Source: Datnioides undecimradiatus
Taxonomy: Eukaryota > Chordata > Actinopteri > Lobotiformes > Datnioididae
DNA length: 64,000 bases
Assembly (NCBI GenBank): GCA_008933995.1
Contig: WARS01000015.1
Span: 868,001-932,000, forward strand
Reading direction: 5' to 3'
Shown here: positions 13,035 to 24,609 of the stretch, piece by piece
Layout of the letters: the number at the start of each line of letters is the position of its first letter
Numbering within the stretch: position 1 is the stretch's first letter
Made by a program: the position numbers and the translations under genes
Notes under the pieces: model-generated
Database searches by the model: none
Told to the model about the DNA's origin: nothing
The model's input: only the letters and a program-made list of their open reading frames with translations

Positions 13035-14245
13035 GCTTACATTCTGCGTATGCCTTTCTCTCTCATTCTAGGAATCTTTACAAAAAAGACCAAAGCAAAG
13101 ACCAAACTCAACTTTTCTGTGGCCACTTAATATGCAGCGTGCCACTGAACCCTAGAGTGAATATTCAAAAGCAGCACCTCCCTATTGACTCGTATCTGTC
13201 TGCTGCGATGTCCAGCTATGGGATCTATGTGATATACTAAGCCCGGCCTGTCTGCTCCATCGACTGACCTAGGATGGAAGGCCCAGAGAGAGGATGCACA
13301 ACTGCATGCTCCTCCCATCCATTACCTAGTAATGGTAGCACCGCAGCAGCTACTGCCTCGGAGTATGTGAAACAGAAACGCCAGATCTTCTTAGGTATGC
13401 ACGCGCAATCTGCTCCCAGTTCACGCTGAGTTAGGCTCATTGATGAAAGTGTTACAGATTGCGTGTCTGTTGATCCACCAAAGGATCCTCCACCAACTTA
13501 TATGAAAGGCATTTCTTTGCCCAAGGTGACTAAAGTAAGACACTTTCCCAGTGAATTAGGCCTTTTTTGTTCCGTCTTGTGTGTTTTGCGTGCAGGAGTA
13601 GTGCGATCGTCTGCCACCAAAATGTGTGCTGCGTTTGGATAAGTAACAGTTGGATCGCGTTCTTGCTTTCTTAATCAGTGGTTTGCGGAAATCATACAGT
13701 TTCAGATGTTGCGTCTGTTTGCTCATTTAATCTGAATCTTCACTTGTTGTATTTAGCTGAACGACGTAGACGCTGATTGATCACAACCCGCTGATTATAA
13801 GGATTAAATCTGTCTTCTGATCCGGTGCACGGCCGGACAATTACTGTACCACCCCCTTCAGCAGCTGCAGCTATACCATACACAATGCTTCTGAATGCAA
13901 AGCGATGGAAATCACGTATGTGTAGTATAGAGATATGTACTCCACTAATTGTCTTCATAGCCCATTCTCGCTTTTCAGTGGATTCAAAGTCTATCTGCTC
14001 CACCTGTGCCATGTGTCCTCACCATGCTGGCTTTCAGTGTACGGATGTCACTCTATAAATGATAATAATAATTCCCCCGCGTTTATTAATCTGGTTCCTT
14101 TTCAGAGCTAAACGCGTCCTTTTTCCCGTTTTGCATGGATTTTAATTAAGACATTTCTGAAGTTCGCCTGCCTCTGCCTCACTTCTCGTGGCAGGGTGTC
14201 ATTGAGTTGTGGGCAAGGTCAGCGAGAGAATGCCAACTTTTTAAC

Positions 14246-14271
14246 CATTTTCTCTAAAAAGAGAGAAAATG
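14246..14271. repeat. Short perfect inverted repeat
   Basis: Ten-base arms CATTTTCTCT and AGAGAAAATG are separated by six bases. It is too short and AT-rich to call an RNA gene. Confidence 0.6.
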
Positions 14272-15439
14272 ACTGATGTGAACTGACATTTAATGATGAT
14301 GATGGCAGCCTCGGCCAGTAAAGCAGCATATTAGAGGCCCTCACCTCTCTTTATGACCTACACCGCGCTAGTGCATTAATGTCAATAATGTGCTTCGTTC
14401 TTACTGGCACATTAGCGCTGCAAAGAGTTGAAAGTGTGGGCCTGTACAGCACGCATGCAAAGCAGAGCGAACCTGACATCAAACAGATAAAAGTTTTTAA
14501 AAAATCTAGTCAGCGTGTAATGCGTGCGTTAGTTGTTTTTTGTCGCTTTTGTGTTCGCAACCGAAATCATGAATGATGATGTTACCTCGCTCTTTTCAGA
14601 GAATTTGACAATGTTTGTATTCCGGTTGTAAAAAATGCAGCACTGCCAGAGGGCTGTGTGTGTATGTGAGTGAGTGTGCGCATGTATGCTCTCCAGAGCT
14701 GACAATAGACCTTTTACAGCATCAAATCCCTACAAGGTGAGGCACAACTTAAAAACGTCTTTTCATCGCCTTCCTTATCTCTTTCACACTGCTGTTGGCA
14801 GCGAGAAGGAGGAAGAAAAACTGAGAGAGAGAGAGAGAGAGCATTATAATTTTATTATAAGGACAGAGGGGGTAAAATAGAGCACGAGCGATAAGGATCT
14901 GGAGATTAGGATGGAGCAGAACAATAAATTATGCAAAGTGTTTGAAAACACATACAGCTATAATTAAGTGGCATTTGATTTTAAATGAGGTGACAGCGAG
15001 GATTTATTTATCTCCTTAACCCCCGAAAACTGCCATTAGCATGGTAGAAAATGAACTGTTTGAAATGGTAAGAGAACAAGGCCCTGATCTGATACACAAT
15101 AACAGAGCACCCCCAGCCAAAGACTGACACGCACGCGCCCGCACACGCACACGCAAGCAGAAAAAGGTGAGATCAATGTCTGCATGCACTAATCAGTTCA
15201 ATGCAGGCCCAGCGAAACCATGGGAGAGCATTGCTAATAATGTCATTATGAATAAACCCCGAACACTGCTGTATTTACAGTTTGGCCCTTCACCGAGGAT
15301 TGAAACGCCAACTGGTGTCAGTTGGTTTCGCCACAACCGTGCAACTATTGATCAGAGATTTGAGTTTAATCTAATCTTGTTAAAATAAAAATGCATTGCA
15401 GTGACGCCAACAGCGTTTTTTTCCAATTAAAACTGATGA

Positions 15440-15710
15440 TTTAGGTACAGGATGTAGGGGCTCTTTAACTTTGCATGTGCGCTGTGGCACCAAAGCAGGA
15501 ATCTGTGGCAGTTACCTTGATATTATGCATAGGTGTCTGATGAGGAGGTTTTCAGTAACTAAGTGCAATGATGCAGCTACATCACTGTGATTATAATTGC
15601 ATTACTCCTTAATCATATGAAGCTAACTTTCTATCCCTAATGCAACCAAAATGATATATATCCCACCATGCATGAATTAAATATCTTAGATTAGTTAGGT
15701 AGTTTACCTG
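15440..15710. promoter_or_regulatory. Candidate conserved non-coding element
   Basis: A simple-repeat-free block with several homeodomain/POU-like cores: TATTATGCAT, TTATAATTGCATTAC, CTTAATCATATG and CATGAATTAAATATC. No open frame of interest. Enhancer identity is inferred only from motif clustering. Confidence 0.32.
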
Positions 15711-16389
15711 TGATTGGTAACAGTTTTCCCTCAGTGCAGCAGGGAGTTTAAACCCCAAGCTTAATTATAAGTGGAGTTGTTCCCACAGTTACTGCACAGC
15801 CCATAAACAGAATTGTTTGCACGTTTGTATTGTCTGCGCTGCCTTTGGTTTGTGACAGGGTTTCAGTTACTTTAACTTTATTCCAACATATCCGCTAGTT
15901 CCTCAGCTCGAGCTCTCGGCATGAAATGAAGCATACCGGCAACTTACCCAACTAAGCCACTACATACTGTAATCCATAAAAAAGCAGAATATGCTGAAAT
16001 ATGCAATTTATTCATAGTGGCTATGGAAATGATATATAGCTGGGTTTGAATAGAAGTTTTGCCAGATCAATGTCTGAGAGCGGGGCCTTTGTCTGAGAGC
16101 AAGTCGCAGTTTCTCAACCCTCAGCGCTCCTTAGTAGATTTCACAGTTTATATATGCACAAATGACAAAGAGAAAGTACTGAATAAGTAATAGGCTATTT
16201 CCTGGTAGCAGATTGAGGTGAAATCTTTTTTTCCCTCTGTATGCAGTTCAGTGGGGAGATAGCATGAGTGAATTCTTGTTCTCGGTGTTTGTGCTTGTGT
16301 GTGTGAGGGGGCAAAATCTGAAGCTACTGACTGTTTATCTGAATCATCTTTGTTCATTAATTCATGAGTGATATTGTATGCATTTGGTG

Positions 16390-16810
16390 ACAAGGTTTAA
16401 AGGCGTAGACCCAAATGCAGACGGAAAACACAGAGGGAGGTGGATGGCGTGTTATGGGAGGCTTTAATGAGTATTCTCTTAAGGAAGTTGGGGTGGGGGG
16501 CTGCAGATCATCTGGAGGATGAACTGGTGCACTGAAGGTTCAAGTGGGTTGCAGAGGAACAAATAATTTAGGTGAGGCAGGTGAAGGTGGCGTGGCTGGC
16601 TGCGGGTGAAGGCAGAAGGTGGACCAAAAACCCCAGCTCACCAGCCACACCTTTCAGATTATTCCGAAACAGATCAGAGTGAGAGAGTCAAGCAAAACTC
16701 GATTCACCGATGAGAGAGCGGAGACACGTTGTCTGAAATAGAAAGGAATCATTATAAGAAGCTGAGGAGTAATCAGGGAAACAGCTGGGACCAAGGCAGG
16801 GGTTTGTGTT
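16390..16810. repeat. Degenerate interspersed repeat of a fish-genome type
   Basis: The segment begins near GTAGACCCAAATGCAGACG and includes GAGGCTTTAATGA, and ends near AGCTGAGGAGTAATCAGG and GAAACAGCTGGGA. These phrases recur in a repeat I associate with percomorph fish genomes. I cannot assign a family or find clear terminal repeats, so it is likely old or truncated. Confidence 0.4.
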
Positions 16811-18112
16811 GAGGCTTTGTCTTCCTTAGTATCTTATTAAGTTGTGTATGAGATCATGTTTAGAGTTGCTTTAACTATGCACACACTTATTTGTGTGCAC
16901 ACGGCGTTTATCTTTGTCCAGAGTAAGATCCGTCCCTGTGTTTCCTTCTCTCTTCTCTCTGCTGCAATCTATTTCTTTCCCTCCCTCTGCCCCCCATCCC
17001 TCTCTCTCTTTGGCTCATGGGGGAAGACAGATTGCCTCTGCTGAGGTTTTTGATCCCAGAGATCTGCAGGCACACTGGAGCTGTTAACGGGTACCTGCCT
17101 GCCAGGCTGAATGACTGACTTACTGACTGCCCGACTAACTTAGCCTGGCCTCGTTACTGTAGCCAAATGCAGGAGGAAGGCGATAGGAAGAGGAAGAGGG
17201 TGGTCGTGAGACACATGGGGTAGATCGGAATAGACTATACAAATTAAAGGAAAAGAAATACTTTGTAAGATGTTCAGTTCATCGCCATACCTTCATGAAA
17301 CCGTCACACCTCACGTGACGCCATCCTGGAAGAGACATCGTAGCGTCACGGTGATCACTCAGAACAACTTGTAATGATTTGCAGTGACTCTTCCCTCTAA
17401 GGAGACAACATGTCTAAATGCCCCCCCGCCTTCTAACAGAGCTGCTGGACCTCCTCCCCGTAGGGGTCGAGCCACCAGCCATAGCCTTTGTGACTGAAGC
17501 TCCTGCCTATGCGCCCCGAAAATGGACTCTCTGTAGTCACTTAGACTTTTCCGCTTGCCATGTTGATGCAAAATCTGAGTCACCTGCGCCTGCTCAGCAT
17601 TTTCACACATGCCACAGAGCGTGACTGGATGTTACCTGCTCAATGCAACGCACCCTCAAGAAAGCATCTGTATCCGCTGTGTCTTATTATTCAGGTTTTT
17701 CCTTTAATTTGTCACCTGTCGTTACATGCGTCGGTTTTCAAAAAGACCACTTTACTCCAAAAGGCTCTGAAAAGTGTAGTATCAGAAATGCAAAATGTAA
17801 ACATGTGAATGTTGCTTGGATGCCATTCAAAGGTTGAGATTTATTTGGAGTCTCTTTTTGGATCCTTTTGGAAATAATAATTGTTGAGCCTCGCGTGGTG
17901 GGAGTCTGAGAGGCGGTGTCAGACAGCCGTCAGGCATACACAGAACACGGCTGAAAGGTGCCAAGGTGGTTGGCTTCCTTAACGAAGGGCCTTGCTGTAA
18001 TGATTTACAGTAGCTGAAGTGAGAGAGGTCACACACGCACACAGACACACATAGGCACATACACATGCTCGCATTTCTCTGTGTCACAACCTCCTCTTGG
18101 GTGCTGTTTCAG
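16811..18112. other. Non-coding stretch
   Basis: Polypyrimidine DNA lies near 16940-17015 and a short C run near 17420. Open frames of 60-85 codons overlap on both strands and look like chance. No other feature is supported. Confidence 0.5.
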
Positions 18113-18195
18113 TGAAAGGTGCCAGCCTGCTCAGCCAAGCTCCTAACAAGAGCCAAACAGTTGGGAGACTGAGGAGGAAGAAAAAGAAAGGTGAG
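18113..18195 (+). CDS. Candidate internal exon of the upstream gene
   Basis: A good acceptor (GGGTGCTGTTTCAG) and a good donor (GAG followed by GTAAGG) bound an open frame reading KGASLLSQAPNKSQTVG, then a basic RLRRKKKKGE tail. It ends in phase 0, which is the phase needed by the acceptor at 22556. A second possible donor lies 5 bases upstream. The peptide is too short and too basic to recognise. Confidence 0.22.
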
Positions 18196-18569
18196 GTAAG
18201 GTGGGGGAGAGGGGGGGTGAGGAGTGGAGATAAGAGGAGCCGAGAGCTGTCAACCTCCTGGGACATGTGCAGAACTCAGCGTCTATGTGGAGCAGGCAGC
18301 TAGTGCGCTGCACTGACCAGCAGATGTTGGCTGTGTAGACTTGGCAGGTGTTTGGTTATTTGCTGTTGTCTGCATGTAATAATACATTCACAAACAGCAA
18401 GGATTCTAAATTGGACCTCACCTTGTCAAACACAAACAAGGCCCCTCACCCTTTTCTCCCCGGAGCAACATTTGATAGATCTTACCCACAGAAGCACAGC
18501 GAACCTATTTGAGGAATGTACCAAACTGTGTCCAATAGACTAGTACTCACAGTCACACTGTGGTGGACA

Positions 18570-18745
18570 AGCAGCCTAATGATGTCTGAAATACCGGCAC
18601 AACTGCTATGATATGCTGTGATAATTGCTACCCTCCTGTCCGCAGTACAAATAAATGTGGAATCGGTGGGCAAACACATTAATATGGAAATGTCTACATT
18701 AATTTGGAGCATGGTCTAAATTATTCAGTAATTAAGCCACTGCAA
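18570..18745. promoter_or_regulatory. Candidate conserved non-coding element
   Basis: A repeat-free AT-rich block with ACATTAATATGGAAATG, CATTAATTTGG and CAGTAATTAAG cores and no coding signal. The motif arrangement is typical of deeply conserved developmental elements; conservation was not tested. Confidence 0.3.
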
Positions 18746-19084
18746 ATTTACACAAACTTTCCCCTGGATGACTGGAGAGAATAGTGAGGAGCTAGAAACG
18801 GCCATGCACAGGGATTTGAAATATGCGGTCACATGATGTGAATACATAGTCCCATTCAGCCCAAATAACCAAAATGGTATCTTGCAAAATTGGCCGCGCA
18901 AAACACACAGAGTAATGCAAATACAACCCTGACTTAGAGTTCGCCCTGCAAAACAAATGTTGTTGTTCATTCCTGCTCACTGATAAACGGATGTTTTACC
19001 TTCTTCCCACCAGCGCACAGCAAAACAGCCAATCAATTAGCTCTTTGGCTCCTTCGCCGTGATGGATGCGTTTATGTTTAAAAT

Positions 19085-19285
19085 CAAACTGCAACCCAAA
19101 AGGGACTTTTTGGGAAATATTGTCCTGTATGTTTATTTAATATGAAGCTGGAGCCTGTAGCCGATTAGGTAAGCTTAGCACAAAGACCGGAAAGCTAGCC
19201 TTGCTCTGTCCAAAGACAGCAAAAGCCCACTGATCCACACATCATATCTCGTTTTTTAATGCATGTAAAGATATAATCATCAAAC
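19085..19285. repeat. Interspersed repeat common in percomorph fishes
   Basis: The sequence runs from a GGGACTTTTTGGGAAAT motif through TATGAAGCTGGAGCC, GGTAAGCTTAGCAC, AAGACCGGAAAGCTAGCC and TTGCTCTGTCCAAAG to CATATCTCGTTTTTTAATGC. This ordered set matches a short, very abundant non-autonomous repeat that I recognise from many percomorph genomes. I cannot name the family with certainty. This copy is diverged and lacks segments. Confidence 0.65.
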
Positions 19286-22200
19286 TCTCAACAAAAAGTA
19301 TTACGAGGTTAAGGGTGGATGAAGTCTCAGCTGTTCTTCTCTCTTTTTATGATAATTCAGATGAAGAGCTTATATTAATTCAAATGAAAGGCTCAACACT
19401 TGAGGGTGTCTTTCAGTGTTGTCCATGATGATGTTAACTCGCAATATCATACCAGTGCAGGATGGTTCAAGGTGCAGGGCCATTTGGACAAGGTCGCAGG
19501 CTCTCTTCTCTTTGATTCCACGATGACACCTGAATCCTGCAGGCATAAAGGAGGGTTGAAAAGATTAAGCTGAATTTTTCCATGCCGAGACATTTTGTAT
19601 TCGCCGGGTAAGACCTTCAAAACAACCAATATGTGCTTTAATACAAAATAGGAATTCACTGTCATCAGAGAGGCATTGCAGGACAGCGTCGTTTCAACAA
19701 TATGGGTCTGACAGGGAGGAAAAACGAATCAGGGGGAAGAATTGTCTGAAGAACAGCGGAGATGCTGCTGCATGTAAGTGCATCACATTGTTTAAAGATT
19801 AGAGCAAACAAACGAAAGAGGCACCAAAAGTGAGACCGTAACATTGTCAAAAAGAAATAACACATAAAACATGCGAGTCACACCGTACACAAGCACACAA
19901 TGCTTTATATGCAGTAGCTGAGAGGTCAAAGGTCATTTTGCACGCATTAAAATACATTAGGAAGAGACGTTAGCTTGTACAACTTCCTGCATGTTCAAAA
20001 GATTACTGAGAAAATGCTCACCTCCACTTCAAGCCGGGAAAGGAACTATACAAGTGTCCTGCCCTTAATACCCCTTTTTTAGACGTTAAGATCTCAAAAA
20101 GTTGCAGACTCACTTCAGATCAGAAGTTGCCGCTCTTGTGAACAATGCGAAAAGATGTGAGGCACAACTGTGTCACAATATATTTATCAGACAAAGTGCA
20201 CAGGACAGATGATAGTTGCTCCCTTAACGTAACTTCTATTATGAGACTATTTAAGATATAAATCTGCTTGCCACATTATGTTTATAATGTTACATTACGC
20301 AGATGTAAATAATGAAACTGTAGCTGACTTACTGCGCTGTCTCCAGGAACACTTTACACGTTTCCAAGTACATGACTCAGCTGATATTAGTCAAATCAAC
20401 AGGACACTGATGTAAAGTGGAGGATATGTCTTTTTGAGTTTTATTTCATAACATAATATCTCCATTTCTATCTTGCCCTCTCTCTCCGTCTCTCAACCTT
20501 GCTCTTCCTTTGGACTCCTCAGCATTAGGGCGTGTGTGCAGTCATCCGTGTGTGTGGTGTATTTGAGGAAAAGGCCCTTTGTGCTGTCTGATGTGCTGGA
20601 CTTATCATTGCTTGGATTTGGAGTTTAAAACCAGAGTGTGTTTGAAGTTGTGTGTGTGTATGTCCCTCTGTGCATGCACTTATATGTGTGTGTGTGTGAG
20701 AAACTGTGACTGGGCATGTGTGTCTTTGCCAAAGCACGTACAAGCGTGTCAACTTGTGTAACCGTGGATGTCCTTTCAAAGGGCCTTCACAGATCTGTCC
20801 GAGACCCTTTGATCAGGCGTTCTATGACTCGCCTGCTCTCGACGGCCCTCGAGATGGGAGGGTGCGTGCTGGGTGGGAGACGAGGCTGGTTGGACACGGA
20901 TGAGACTGTGGATTTGACCCACACACTCGCAAGCGCGCACAAACAGAACAGAAGTGCAGCTTCATTCAAATGTGACACAACAAGAGTCCAAAGTGAACTG
21001 AAAAGGCGCAATATTGGACATTGCAGATGTTTGTGCGTACGTGTGTGTATGCACCTATGTCTCTGCATTTGTATTTGTTAATGTATGATGTCAGAATGTC
21101 ATTACAAGATTAGACAGTACTCCAAAGAATCGGCCTTTGTATAGGGCTAGTTTTGGATTAGTTAAGTTAGAGAGATTTAAGGTCAAGGTTTAAAGTCATC
21201 GTCTAAAGAATTGTAATACAGCCTTTCATGTCTGTATTTGTGTTTTCCTATATTGAACACAGCAGCTGCGGAGCACCTGTTCAGGTTTACTTTGAACTAG
21301 ATTTGCTTTGATATTGCATATATTTTGTCCTTGTTGATTTAGTGTGTTCCTTGTAGCTTTTGAGTGGACATCAGTTTGCATTGAGATGGATCTCAGGTAG
21401 GGTCTAATACTGAGTGGCATCACTGCACCGCGCGGACATACTGTAGACCTGACACTGAGTTGATCTGACAATAGAATGGATCAGTGTAGCGGCTAGTAAG
21501 TCAGAAGGTAGAGCATAATCCCTTCTGTCAAGTCTCTGTCTCGTCAATATTCAAATCCAGCCGGCTGTCCAATGGCTGTCAGTTACAATCTCCCTCTGGC
21601 TCATAGCCTAGCACAGGCACATATCTAAATTGAATTGGATGTTTGCTTCTCAATGGAAATTGAGTCGAAGAGATGACCCCCCAGCCCTGTATTGTGAACT
21701 TGTCAGTTACCCCAACTGAACTAGATTCTAATGTACAAAATCCATTTTTGACTAAAATGACTACTACTTATCTTTGCTGTTTCTTTTTTCTCATCTAGCT
21801 TCTTCACCTTTCTTAAAGTTTGCCATGTAACTGCCGCCTGTCTCCCTTAGTTGTAGTTGTTTTAAACTGAACAAGCGCTGTAAATTGGACAGATTTGTAT
21901 CACTAGGTTAATGAACAAAAACCCCAAATGCTTTTTGTCAGCTCAAGTTGTCTGTCTTCTCTCCTGTAATGATGTATTCCCATGGCCTCGGCTCCTCTGA
22001 CACCTGCGTGCTCTGGATTGCTATCTGCAGAGCCACAACACCAAAGGCCAGGTGTAATATTGTGAAAGCAGATAGTATGGACCTAACATTGGGTACACAA
22101 AGTTTGAGAAGACACGGACAAACACACCGAGCACATTTGTCCACAGAATGAGGTAAAGTCAAAAAGTTCTGAAACTGGCCCCCAAAAAACAAGCAAAAGC

Positions 22201-22555
22201 CTGATTAAAATGTATCTGTCGCCCTCTTCAAAGCAGTCATCCTGTGCAGTGTTACACCGCTGGCAGTGCTCCTGCACGACTTTGAACGTTCCCTGAAAGT
22301 CCCGTTCCTGTGACCTGCACTGAATTCTTTCCACTGTGCCAAAATGGTGACCCTTCAGCTGGAATTTGTATTTGGGTAAGAAGAGGAAGTCCCAGAGAGA
22401 GCCAAATCTGTCAAGCAGCGCAGGTGCAGAGTGGCGATTGTGCTGGTGCAGCCAACGAAATGTGAGTTTTCAATGCACTGTGAGCGGGGTGCGTTGTCAA
22501 AATGGAGCACCCAAGTGTCATCATGCTACAGTTCAGGCTGTTTGCACTTCCCTAG
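19286..22555. other. Non-coding stretch with a possible tRNA-like SINE relic
   Basis: There are short TG-rich runs near 20640-20700 and 21030-21070 and a possible tRNA-derived relic near 21488-21600. A few frames (for example 22083-22334 on minus) are open but unrecognised. No gene is supported. Confidence 0.5.
21488..21600 (+). repeat. Possible degenerate tRNA-derived SINE
   Basis: An A-box-like TAGTAAGTCAGAAGG at 21494 is followed about 50 bases later by a B-box-like ATTCAAATCC near 21549. Spacing fits a tRNA-type internal promoter, but neither box is perfect, and the flanks do not fold into an evident cloverleaf. A true tRNA gene is unlikely. Confidence 0.3.
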
Positions 22556-22768
22556 GTGCCTCAGACTGGCGCAGTAGAACTATGCAATAGACTTACTGGC
22601 GATAACCCTCCACATGATGTTTCAGTTACCCTGGACCTGTTGATGGAGATCATTGCAAACTTGAAATCCAAAATTTGCTCTTTTGGTCCCGATGTTGATC
22701 GTGCAACGCGATCCAAACTATTGCCTCGCGCCTGCAGTCTCCGGACTTTTTTGATCGCGCCTCAGAGG
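22556..22768 (+). CDS. Candidate internal exon of the upstream gene
   Basis: The acceptor CTTCCCTAG at 22547-22555 is followed by a 71-codon open frame including AVELCNRLTGDNPPHDVS, TLDLLMEIIANLKS and DVDRATRSKLLP. A GTACAT donor at 22769 would leave the frame in the phase required by the acceptor at 26931. The donor is weak, codon use is not strongly biased, and the peptide is unrecognised; chance or an old transposon fragment remain possible. Confidence 0.25.
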
Positions 22769-24571
22769 TACATCCTTCGAGCAGCTACATATATCTACTA
22801 ACCTTTCCTGTACTCATCACCTTTAAACACCAAACCTTAAACTCTGAACTTTAATAACAGCAGGCAGTTGCTGCATGAAAACTTATTCCTGTCAGGTTGA
22901 AAAGGTTCGTCCATCCTCAGTGAGTCCAGCTTTCTTTGGGAAGACCGCTCAATCAGTTATGTCTACAGGCTACTTTTTTTACTCTCACCAGCATGGATTT
23001 GTCGATGCTCATCTTTTTATTTTCAGAGACGGAGGGTGAATCTGAGCATCTCGCTCTCTTGTCAGTTGCAAAACCACTTTTGTGATGTGAATTGCTGAAA
23101 AGGGGTTTTTGTTTTTTTTGTTTTTTTTTGTACAGAAAATCTTATGTGATTCATCTTTCACTCTAATCCCAGGTTCGAACCCCAAATGAGATGGCTGGAG
23201 ACGTGAGGACCAGTCAAAAATAATGTCTGTTCACCAGAAGTAGCCTGACTCTGAATGTCTAAAAACTGAAAAGTGGCTCTCACAAGGGTGAAAATGATAG
23301 AGGACATTTAACCATAGTCTCCCTCTCTGTCGCCATCTCTCCCTCTTGTTCAGTCCCTCTCTTCCTACTTCTCTGACACATGTCGCCCTGGCATGCATGG
23401 AAAGGCCTGACCTTTGGAAAGTTTAGCACTTTAAATATTTAGGCTTGGGTTATGATGGATCCTCCAGGCCCCGCGGCAATGTGCAAAGCCTCTGATTAGG
23501 GCTGCTGTCAGAGTCATTTAGCCGAGTGTCTGGCTGTCGGTGGCGCTCTCTGTTTGACAGGCGAGCCTTTTAAACAAACAGCGGTCCCAGTGGCAGAGCA
23601 GGCAGGGCACCCAGCGCAGCACAAACACCCAACACTCTGAGAGAAACCACTCAGCCCGCTGACAGCTGCAGAGGAAACCACTGGCCACTGTCTCTCATGA
23701 TCTTTCAGCCACTTTGTCTTCCTGCTCACTCACTTTATTTCACATAGTCTTTACTTGTACCTCTGCCTATTTGAATTTATTGGCACCTCTATTTTTCTTC
23801 TCCCCCCTCCATGTCGATATGCTTTCTTTATCTGAGTTTACGTCTCCTTTTTGTTGTCCTCTGTCTCTGGGAGCTGCTGGAGTCACACATCAAAGTTTCA
23901 TCCGTGGCGGGTTTGGAGTAAGATTTAGTAAGTAAGTTGATTGCCGGATGATCTCTGAGCAGGGCTTATGCTCTTAATTTGTCAAACATCACTACTCATT
24001 ATCAGCTGAAAATCAGGATAGATGCTCTTCTGTCTCGTGCCCGCATCGTCCCATGATTAGGACAGCTTACATTGATGTTCACGTTGAAATACATCTGAGC
24101 CAGCCTTTTCATCTCACTCTGAGACAATCTCCCGTGGCATCAATCCTGTAAATATATGAGTCTTAATATGTGTGTCCTATTCTGTATTCAGAGGAAGAGC
24201 CAAGTCAGCAGCTCCAGTATTAATGCATGAGAAATGAGCAGAGCCCATAAGAATTAAAGGGTAAGACTCCCCTTATTAAGATGTAAATTCCGGGGGAAAA
24301 CTTGCCGAAATGAGGATACAGTGAAGTTATTGTCAACTTTAGCCTACTTATGCATTTCTAAGAGGCATTGTTGATTTGTGGTTGTTGAAATTAGATACAC
24401 ACGGCAAAGCACCTTGTGTATTTTTCGGCTCATTTTCAGCACAAGATCAACCAATCTCAACAAATGCGCAGCCTATACTTTACGGAACAATTTACACTTT
24501 TGGCAACATTATCTAGTGACAGTATACATGGCAGCTATTGTTGTAATTCAATCTCTGTCTGTGTGTGCTAC

Positions 24572-24574
<3 letters not shown>

Positions 24575-24604
<30 letters not shown>
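24575..24604. repeat. CT microsatellite
   Basis: Fifteen CT units in pyrimidine-rich DNA. Confidence 0.95.

Positions 24605-24609
<5 letters not shown>

Larger units (their letters stand above)
10561..16385. other. Non-coding stretch with microsatellites and conserved-looking blocks
   Basis: It holds CA/TG tracts at 11185-11210, 11771-11792 and 13006-13034, a purine-rich stretch around 12000-12180, a GA tract at 14823-14841, and a 10-bp perfect hairpin at 14246-14271. Conserved-looking blocks within it are listed separately. No exon with convincing splice sites was seen. Confidence 0.6.

Noticed and set aside
23160-23200. A B-box-like GGTTCGAACCCC suggesting a tRNA gene
   Set aside because: No A box at the right distance and no cloverleaf arms are present.
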